Shown here: positions 24,644 to 34,900 of the stretch, in pieces
How positions within the stretch are numbered: position 1 is the first letter of the stretch
How the letters are laid out: every line of letters starts with the position of its first letter
Assembly (NCBI GenBank): GCA_030248225.1
Contig: JASANE010016281.1
Coordinates: 84,422 to 148,421 of the forward strand
Reading direction: 5' to 3'
Source: Trileptium ribeirensis
Lineage: Eukaryota; Nematoda; Enoplea; Enoplida; Thoracostomopsidae
DNA length: 64,000 nucleotides
Made by a program: the position numbers and the translations under genes
Notes under the pieces: generated by a model
Databases searched by the model: none
Seen by the model: only the letters and a program-made list of their open reading frames with translations
What the model was told of the DNA's origin: nothing

Positions 24644-25822
24644 TTATCTACGTCCGCGACGCTGCTGTTGTTTAACTATCTCGCGCCACTTGGACAGGTA
24701 GCGTTCCCTTGACGCTTTCCCCCGTCGCCGTGCACGTTGGTAGTTCATATTTGATTCACTCGCCTGATCACGGACGCACTGCCATTGTGGGACATGCTGA
24801 TGTTGTGCGTATTGTTGGCGATAATGTTGCTGATTTCCATATTGCAATTCGAAAGCAGTTAACCGTGAACTGGTTGACGGTAACGGTTCCGCAACATTGT
24901 ATTGCAGCGGGGAAACGGTGTTACCATACTTCTCTGGCGGCGATATTGTATTACCCGTAAAATTCGTGCCCACCGTGGAATTGCCAACCAAATGATGCGT
25001 ATTATAAGTCATAAAATGTGCGATTGTTGCAGCTATTATTGCTATATTTCGCGCTTGCACAGACAACTCTCCCGAGCGATTTGCTTGGAAAGATTGTTCC
25101 GTAGCACCATTTATCTGTGCTTGATGATCTGTCTCCGCTTTATTTTGCTCTGTACCGTTTGAAGTTGTCTCGGCGATAACCACATTTGGTTGTATATTAA
25201 AATCGTGACGCGTCACCGATTCTATATCCACCTTGCGGTTCGCATGTTGTTTCATTTCGGACAGCAGCTGTGCTGTGCGCGATCCAGGAGCGTCTGGTGA
25301 CCGATTAGACGACCTTAACCGCGTAGTATCCGGTGGTGCGTCCTCTGTTTTCCCATTGCCATTTACCTTCCAGTTGTATACCGGATCATATTGCAATTGG
25401 AATCGGGCCCTCGATCGGATTGTTTTGTCACTCCACCCATTGTGATCTGTATCAGCATAGTATTTGCGATGAAATTGAACCCACCGTCGACAACTAACAT
25501 TACTTTTGATCAATGGTAACTGGTTTAATTGCCAAATGCCGGTAGACTTTCTGGACGCACGATGATCTCTCGCACTGTTATTTGATGGAATATTTCGCTG
25601 TTTACCGTGTGCGTGTCGATGTTTAGCAGGTGTATTTTTAGCACGTTGACGTCGTTTATCTGGATCCTGACGTTTACGCTCTGCCAACCCGGCCTTTGTG
25701 CGCGTCGTAAGTTGATGCTGCTTATTACTGTCGATTGGCTGCGAAACGTTAGTATGCGTAATTATAATGCCATCCTCAACTTCGTGAATTTCCACACTGG
25801 GCTCTTCCCCAATGTCATCCAT
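24644..25822 (-). CDS. Retroelement accessory protein A (basic, Gln-rich)
   Basis: The 392-residue ORF starts 175 bases after the pol stop. The acidic N-terminus is followed by a strongly basic region (about 45-95: AERKRQDPDKRRQRAK..., KHRHAHGKQRN). The conserved block has W130, YDPVYNW (145-151), TTRLRSSN and RSPDA (174-178), and is shared with accessory protein B. A Gln/Tyr-rich low-complexity stretch (about 330-360) precedes the Arg-rich C-terminal tail (RARRRGKASRERYL..., RRGRR). There is no signal peptide or helix of membrane length. Architecture and position suggest a nucleic-acid-binding regulatory protein, but no family is recognised. Confidence 0.65.
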   Translation of the reverse strand: MDDIGEEPSVEIHEVEDGIIITHTNVSQPIDSNKQHQLTTRTKAGLAERKRQDPDKRRQRAKNTPAKHRHAHGKQRNIPSNNSARDHRASRKSTGIWQLNQLPLIKSNVSCRRWVQFHRKYYADTDHNGWSDKTIRSRARFQLQYDPVYNWKVNGNGKTEDAPPDTTRLRSSNRSPDAPGSRTAQLLSEMKQHANRKVDIESVTRHDFNIQPNVVIAETTSNGTEQNKAETDHQAQINGATEQSFQANRSGELSVQARNIAIIAATIAHFMTYNTHHLVGNSTVGTNFTGNTISPPEKYGNTVSPLQYNVAEPLPSTSSRLTAFELQYGNQQHYRQQYAQHQHVPQWQCVRDQASESNMNYQRARRRGKASRERYLSKWREIVKQQQRRGRR

Positions 25823-25997
25823 ATTATACTTTACGATTGCAACGGATATTTTAGTTACCGAGCTTTATTAAAATAGTCTGAATTTAAATTTTGCCGAAAT
25901 CAACTGGAATATTTACAACCAAAATATACAGCGAGAATTTTTTTAAAGAATATTTAAAACATAGATATATAGCACACATACACTATTACCAAGAACT

Positions 25998-28900
25998 TCA
26001 CTTCTGGTATGAACGTAAGTTATACCTTCTAGCTGGTACCGATACTAAACGGCGTTTCCTTGTACAAACATTTGAGTGTTGTGTTTTGCCATTTACCATT
26101 ATTCTTCCATCATCCTGGTCTTCATTTAAACTGAACTTACTGTCACTACGTAGCCTAGATACAGCTAATTTCGCGATTCCGGTTACATGAGTTTCTTTAC
26201 TCATGCACTGTGATGATTTTCCACGGCGTACACTAATTGAATTACTACATGATCGATCCGTATTCGGTATTTCTGTGTACTCCTTTGTTGGGTCAACTGG
26301 CCCATGGTATTTCACTGCAGTTTGACCGGATTGCTCTGCCAATTCGTCAAGTTCGTCATCTGATTCTATTAAACTCTGCTCGTGTTTTGTAGGTGCTAAT
26401 ATAGGAGTGTCAATGGGTGCCTGCTTCAAACGGCGAACGTTAACACGTTTAGGTGTATTTCTGATCGATTTAAATACTGGTTCGACAACTGCTCCAGTTC
26501 CATCTGCCGTAAGTTCGGTTACCCGATATGGCCCCCTCCAATGACGAGCGAGCTTCTTCGACTTGCCACGTACGGTAGGAACATGCAAATACACTTTGTC
26601 TCCCTCAACAAAAGGAAGATTTCTTGCTTTACGATCATGGTAAAACTTTTGTTTGTCCTGCGCCTTTTGTACGCATGTTGACGCCAACTCCCATGCTTCG
26701 TGGAAGCGGTTACATAGCGAAAACACAAAGTCCTCCGTATCTGACTCTTCTCCATGGTTCGCTCTTGTCATAAGATCGATGGGTAGCATTGGGTCTCGAC
26801 CAAAATTTAAGAAGAACGGTGTTTCCTTCGTGGTCTCGTGGACGCTACTTCGATAAGCAAAACACGCGTAAGGCAAGATCTCGTCCCAGTTGTCTTGATT
26901 CGTATTAACGTATAGGCTTATCATTGCTTCCATTGTACGATTAAATCGTTCCACCATACCGTCACACGCTGGATGATAGGCCGCGGTATTCAGTTTCTTA
27001 ATACCCAGCAGTCGACATACTTCCATCATTGTCTCGGAGATAAGATTTGGTCCCCGGTCAGTGAGAAACCGCGCAGGCACCCCAAATCTACATACTATTT
27101 GTTCCACAAATATTTTAGCAATCGTTGTTGATTTCATATCAGCTACAGCAACACATTCTACCCACTTTGTAAAATAATCCATGAAAACTACGACATATTT
27201 ATTTTTGGACTTTGTTAGCGGCAAAGGCCCCACGATGTCACACGCGATTTGGTACCACGGAGCGACAACAGGGATAGGCTGTAATGGGGGAATGGTGTAC
27301 TTCGTTGGATTTTTCCTTGTTGCACATGCGGCACAGCTCGCACACCACCGTTTCACATCACTGTATACTGTGGGCCAATAGAAACGATCGGACACCTTCT
27401 TAAACGTTTTGCGTATGCCTAGGTGACCACCTAACAAATGGTCGTGGCAGGCGATCAAAACTTGTTCCCGCAACGTTTTTGGCACATAACATTGCATTTG
27501 TCCCCGCACGTTACTTTTATGGTATAACATTCCCTGCACCAGACTCCAATCGTCATTTGCCGTCTCGTCCGTTGATTCTAAACGTGAAATTATCACTCTT
27601 GCGAAATCATCATTCGTCTGTGCTTCGTGCCAACTGTTAGTGCCATCTTCTATACTGTCCGTAGTCACGTCGATATTCGCTACTGGCGCGACAGTTATTT
27701 CCTCGTTGACTGATGCCTTAAGCATGTCCGTACAGGTTTGACAGCTTGTCAGCGACTCACCCAAATCGCAATTCTGTAATGTCGGTACATTCTCCCGTCT
27801 GCGCGACAAAGCATCCGCGTTTGAATTCTCTTTGCCAGGCTTGTGCACAATCGTAATGTCGTATTCTTGTAGTAGCAAGCTCCATCGACATAACCTGCCA
27901 TGAGGATCACGTGCAGTTAGCAACCATTTTAACGGCTGGTGATCTGTCACCACCGAAAATCCTCGACCGTACAGGTATGGCCGGAAATGTCGTATTGCCC
28001 AAACAACAGCAAGTGTTTCTCTTTCTACCACTGGATATTGCCGTTCAGCCTTTGTTAATGTACGACTCGCATAAGATATCGGATGATCCTTGCCGTTGTC
28101 GTCGGTTTGGCTGAGCACAGCGCCGATAGCTTTATCGCTTGCATCAGTTTGAACTATAAATGGCTTGGAGAAATCAGGAAACGCAAGAATTGGTTTACTG
28201 GATAGCCGCGATTTCAGCTCATCAAATGCGCGTTGGCAATCATCCGACCACATAAACTTCGTATTCTTCTTGTATAATGCGTGCAGGGGTGCTGCAATTT
28301 TCGCGAAGCACCACACAAATTGTCGATAGTATGATGCTAGGCCCATAAAACTTTGCACTTCCTTGGCGGACGACGGTATTGGCCAATCGATGATCTTACG
28401 GACCTTTTCACATTCGGGAAAAAATCCGTCACTAGACAACACGTGTCCAAGATACGGCACACTGCTTCGTCCAAACTGGCATTTTTTCATGGTTAGCTTA
28501 AGATCGGCCAACCTTAAACGATCGAAAACCATTTTTAATCGTTGAAGCAATTCATCCGGTGTTGATCCAATAACTAAAATATCGTCGAGATAAACTAGGC
28601 AGATCTTCCAATCTAAACCAGCTAACACGTTCTCCATCAACCGCTGGAAAGTAGCTGGAGCATTCGATAACCCAAACGGTAATTTTCGGAACTGGTAAAG
28701 TCCATCGTACGTGATAAACGCTGTTTTATGCTTACTACTAGTGTCCATCTGTATTTGGTGATAACCACTTTTCATGTCCAGTGTACAGAATAACTTCGCC
28801 TTATTTAGCGAACACATTACATCATCGATACGCTTCATAGGGTAACTATCCCTTCGAGTAACTGCATTCAATTTTCTATAGTCCACACAGAATCGCCACG

Positions 28901-31900
28901 TACCATCCTTCTTTTTTACTAACACAATAGGAGAAGCCCACTCGCTTGTGGATGGTTCAATTATTCCATTGTTAAGCATTTCCTTGACCTTCCTCGTTAC
29001 AACTTCGCGCAGTGAGAATGCTGTTCGGTAAGGCTTCTGTCTTATTGGCGCGGCTGTTCCAGTGTCGATAACGTGTTGAACCCCTTTTGCGGACCCTAGA
29101 TTATCATCACCCGAAGCAAACAAATCACTATATTCCTGAAGCAACAGTAGTAGTCGGTTTCGATCACTTCCTAGTAAAGCACATTCGGTCAAGTCCAGAT
29201 CTTCCAACATTTTGGATTTGTTGTCGTTGTCAAGTGAGCTAGTACCTTGTACAGAGTTCACAATTGCGTCTGAAGCACAGACTTGTAGATCCACATCGTT
29301 AAGTTGGCTTTGTGACAGCTGTATGTCGGTCGCTATGCGCACGCCACTGTGCAAGACTGCGGGTGCATCCGTTGGATTCAGTAGCCGAATAGGAACACAA
29401 CCGTCACCCATAGCTTTACAGACAGTTGGCGCTCCAACGATGTGATGTCGCTCCATGGCCGCCGGATGCGGTTCAAGTAATCGTGGTCTGCTATCTATCC
29501 TGCCTGATTTCGCCCACACTAAAGCTTCTGTCTTCGGTGGAAGCTTGATGGTGTCGATCAGCGTTACATACATTGGTGAATCTGCATCTGCAATAGCCGA
29601 ATCGCCCAGCTGCACGACTTGGTCATTGAACGTTAGGATGCCATTGCGATAGTCTAATTGGAACTGTCCCAGTTGCTTCAAAAAGTCTCTGCCTATAATC
29701 ACGTCATATGGCAAGGTCGGCGATATAGCCAACGGTCCTTCGAACTTACTGTTCGCCAATTCCACGACAGCATTTAGAATTCTTGAAATTGGCATCATAT
29801 GACCAGAAGCTGACCGAACGGACCCTGAACTAATTTTTGTGCATGCAGTCCACTGCGGTATACGTTGCGTGGCCGCCGCTGAAATGATTGAAATTTGTGC
29901 GCCTGTATCGATAAGCGCATCCATCTGAATCCCGTTCACAGTTATTTTAGCTGTTCCAGCATTTCCATCCGTCACGAAAGCGGAGTTCAGGTTGTAGGGT
30001 TGAAATCGTTGGTTAGTTGTCGGTTGGCTGTCTGTCGCGGATGATTCGGTCTCTGCATTACGCTCAGGCAAGCTGGTCTGAAACACGGTAACCGTTTCGA
30101 CGGTGGCGTTCTCTTCGGCCACCGGTAGAGAAACGCTTTCCATCTGAGCCATGGTTGCAGCGGTAGGTCGTCTGCCTATTCTCGCAAATTTAAGCGGCAT
30201 ACGAAGTTGGTTGGAAGCCAGTCGTGTGAATGTCTGCCTTATCCATCTACGCAGTATTTTCCACAATACATTCAATGTGACAAAGGCACAACAACAAAAG
30301 ATCCATAATTGTCGTAGATCTAAGTCTATGCCAAATAGAAAACTGAACAACCCGGCGCGTACTATCCTGGACGCTGCCTTGGTGGCTGTTTGTTCGACGG
30401 ACCGATCCTCGGAATCTACCCCTAAAGCACTCAATATCTGCTGTTGTTGATTGTACACGTGGAAAATATCGTTTAAGGTAACATGAGTGCGCAGTTCTGC
30501 AACGTGGTACATCACGACTGGTTGAAATATAATATCCGGCAATAGTGTCGTATTCGGCAACGCCCAAGATGCGTAATTTGGCAACGTTCTGTAGTCGTTG
30601 ATTACCCGTATAGAACCTGTTCTGCTATAGCTATATGTGCCGTTTCTAAGTGTTATCGGTACTTCCTCGGTTAGCTGACAGTCAATATCGTGACTATATT
30701 GTGTGATGATATTTGTTTCCGCATCCATATAACCTTGTCGCGTGCTGTTGGCTATCCGATATATTAATGGTACGCCCTTAGTGCAACTCCCGTTCATGGG
30801 CACAAAACTGAAATGTCCATTTTCCAGTTCGATGCAGGGCCATATTTCGACAAAATCTCCGGCTGCCGAAGCAACAAGATTAGAGTGCTTCAGCCAGGCC
30901 CTCATGGCCAGCGTCGGGTTTGCCGCAACAAACACCTTGACCATGCGGCCCATGTGTTGCATCAAATTACACGTGGATGCCATGGCATGATCAAACGCAA
31001 ACGATATTGATCGTGTAGTATGGATTTCCAATGCCTGTAGGCTAGACGCTAGTAATTCGGATGTAACAATTCCAACGTCACTATTGTCACGTTTTCGACG
31101 AAGTTTTGGTTGACCCGACCTTGACGCTTTATGCTGGCTCGCCAAATGCTTCACGAGGACATGAGCTCCGAATTTAGTTGACTTGTGATCTTTGGACACA
31201 ATTCGGAACGGAATTCCCTGGTTACTCATGTGCAGTTGAGTACCATTGCAGCTTTGCACTGTTTCTTCACTTCCGAACGTCAGCGCTAATGTACCATCTG
31301 CGGAAACCCATTGCGTGCCACGTAGTGCACCAGACATCGTTCGCCACGCTAAGTATTCGCATTGTTCGACCAGATTTGGCTCCCAAATCAAAAATCGGCC
31401 GTTACTTATGGCACACGATCCTCCAACATAGGAGCAGTGTTTCACATCACCGGCCGTTGATTCCATTACTGTTTCACCGTGCCGCTTGTACACGTTGGCC
31501 GTTGTCAGAATACAGTTTGTGGCTTCGAACTTATTCCAACGACAGCAGTGAATGCCCCCGCCGGGATAGCTCCAATCCAGTTTATTATCGGTCATCCACA
31601 TCGTGCCGTGTTGCTTAAGGACACCCGCGGAACATTCTTTAAATTCTTTCATCCTTCTGCACTCTCCTTTGGATACCGATTCATCCTTTCTTGCTGTCTT
31701 CTTCAGGTTTTCGTCGTTGAAAAAATAGGTGAATGTTTCCACTTGAACTGTTGCTTTCGAACACAACCAAGCTTGACTGACATATTGAATCACATTTTTC
31801 CTATATAGCTGTATTACCGCATCTACTGGGGATTCGGCTCGCTGCCTGGCGATCGGTCCACATGGCCGTGGATCAGCCAACCGCCAAATTTGCCTGTCGG

Positions 31901-34900
31901 TGTGCCTCTGGCATATTAGCGGATTTGTACTTGTAGCGTTCCCGGCTATTGCTGCAACTAGACCCGTTACAATTGCGATTATCAGCAAAACTTGAAATGA
32001 TGTTCGATTCGCGCGCCGCACTGTTTCCACGTCACCCATCGACCTCGGCTGTTTCGTTGCTGTCCGTTGTTGATGCAAACTCTCCCCGTTTGACCGTTCT
32101 TCGTGATTTTTGGAATCAAAGTTAGGGCTTGACGCGCACTTCCTAATCCTTGTCGGTCTCGGTCGATCGATTTCCCCTGAGCGCACTTTTGTTACCATTA
32201 GATCGAATAGCTTCCGACGAAGTCGTCGCAACATCGTCGGACTCGTCGGAGGTTCAGTGTGATTTTGCACCGCTCCTAGGATACTCTGTTGAGAGCATTT
32301 TTGTACTTCACAGCTGACGTTCCGCGCTCGCTCCTCCTCTTCTTCCGCGTCCAAACTTTCCTCCCGTTCTATACGTAGCGCTTCCAACAATCGTAGTCGC
32401 GGTATCACTCCAGCTGGCAACAAACGATCGGATATTCGTTCTGGAGGATGCTGTTCAGCTTCCGGTAAGTCCTCGTGGTTAACACGCATTGCGCCGAACA
32501 AGAAACGACGAGTGATCATTATTCCTATATTTGCTGATGTATACGCAACACCCCATTCTGGCCTTCCGTGCTGAGCCATCTGCGGCGTAGCGAATCCGTG
32601 GACGCGGAACGAGAACGATTCGCCTAATCGGAACATTGCCAGATCCGTAAGATACGGCGGTTGGGTTAAAACATATTGAATTTCGTCTTGTAAGATATTG
32701 TCGTTTTCGATTACGGAGTGTACAACTCCGGGTGTACGCAGCTGTCGCACGTAGAAGTCTAGGTAGTGTCGGAAGCAGCGTAGTTGGTCGGGTGCAACAT
32801 CATTACGGCGCGTAACATTTGACCAGTAAACCCGCTTGATTGGGATGCGCAGTGTTTCCAGAACAGCGTGTGTACGCCGGAGGCCGCGCGATATCTGGCT
32901 AATTATTCTCTGTTCATATTGCCCCTCCTCAATTTCATCTGCAGACAAGTTATAGGCTCCAGCGTGGATGACTATGGTGAGTATTATTCCATCAGTTGCG
33001 ATTGCTTCCAGTGCTTCATCCAACAGTTCGTCAACTTGTTCTAGTTTTAATCCAGGCCTCCAAAATATACTAGTGTTTGGAACGTGTTCCATACGTTGCA
33101 GTTGATCATCACCGATAAACAGATACCAGTCAGTTAGATTTGACAATATCGGCCGACGGGCTACTCTCGGTCTTGCGCCTTGCTGATTCATCTGACCAAC
33201 ATTCAAATTCTGAAACGGGCGGCGATTATTGCCATCACCTACTTGTGAACGATCGCCATTCCAAGTCGGAGGTCCTTGGTCACTTCCAGCACAATTGACA
33301 TTGGGCCCAACCATCCGCTTTGGACCGCAGCAATCCGTATTGTCTGATTTGGTTACACTAGCAAGTGCTGCAGATTTTGCCATGTACTCCCCGTTGCTCG
33401 TATACACGCCGACAGCTTTGTCTCTGTCATCCTTTGACGTACGATCATGCTCCCTACTTCTGAACGACTTTTCCGAATCGACATTGTGTTGTGGCTGCTG
33501 TGTTCGGCTTTCTAGCAGTTCCTTTTTCGTACCAGCTAACCGTGGGCCTGGCGCACTGAAAGCCACTACATCGACGATAGCAGCTGACCGAACAACACCG
33601 TTTGAACTGTTCAACGTTCGCTTTGCATGATCATAAGCAGTACATTGGTCCATGTTAGCTACTAATTGATGAACGGCGTTCGCGTCCTCTCGACATAAGC
33701 CGACGTTATCAGCATTGCTGTTTTTTCGCACTGGTTCGTAACACTGTTGCGACCGATTAACAGTATCTGCGTTCCGATACCTACCTCCAGTCTTCGGTTC
33801 GGCGTCCGTAATCTGTGCTGCTAACGACTTAGCAACTACCGTCGCTTCCTGCGACTCGATACAACTGACTTTGGGAATGTTCGGAAATTTTGTAATAGGT
33901 CGCTGCTGTACGTCAGAACTACCAAGCGATCGGGAAGGGTTTGCCGCTTGGTAACCATTGTCACCAGTCGCGGTAATGTTTACCAGCTGCCAAGAAGGCA
34001 AGACTTGATTACACGTTACCGTACCAAGAAATGATGTGAAGGTCGGTTGGGCGACATCTGAGTTAGTTGCGTTGTGCGCGCCGCCGTCCGCGGCTTCGCT
34101 TTGGGCACCTGCTAGCGGACTTTTCATGTGTTGTAGTGCATTGGCGAACGGTGTGCGAACAGTATTCGCATTACCTCGCACCGGTGCGTCCCTCTGTCTA
34201 AATTGCCTGGATGGACCCGTTCGTAGTTGGGTCCCAGTTGGCCTTGATCTTTCTGCTGCTCTCCTCGCGCGGCAGTCTTCAGTACGATGCCCTGAGCGGC
34301 AGTGATACTCGCAATAGCCATTGCGTTGAGACCCTTGGTTGCGGCACTGCAACGCTGTGTGACCCGACTTAAAGCAAATTTGGCAGATGGGGCGATTTGA
34401 CAAGTTGAAGTTTTGTCTTCCATACATAGTTGAGCCGAAGTCGCGGTATGTGCCGCCAGAAGCGCCGTTCTCACGCGAGCTAGCAGTGTTAGTGGCTGTA
34501 CACGCTGATGGTGCCGTTTCCAGTTTTTCCAGCCTTTGTGTTATGCGGTCAAGCAAGTGTACTGACTGTAGTGGCAGACAAGAAGCTGTGTCCGTTGCGC
34601 TCCATTGATTAACCGCGGACAAACTAGCAGTGGTGTCTTTTTCAGCCTTCAACTTCGTTTCAATTCTTTCCGCGGCTAAGATAGCCTCAGCCATGGAACT
34701 TGGTCCCATCACCTTTACTTCCTCTCGGATGCGCGGTTGCAAACCTGCTATGAACTTATTTCGTAGATTAGTCTGCTTTTCGGCATCCACTGTCATGTAG
34801 CTCAGAGCTGACTGCGCCAATTCAGTAAGCGACTGGGCGTAGCGACTAACACTTTCGCCAGACCTTTGCGTACGGATGTCATACTCGTCGCTCAGGAACC

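Noticed and set aside
28000..34650. Many + strand ORFs of 60-146 codons inside the retroviral polyprotein
   Set aside because: Antisense shadows of the long minus-strand coding frame; none shows recognisable domains.
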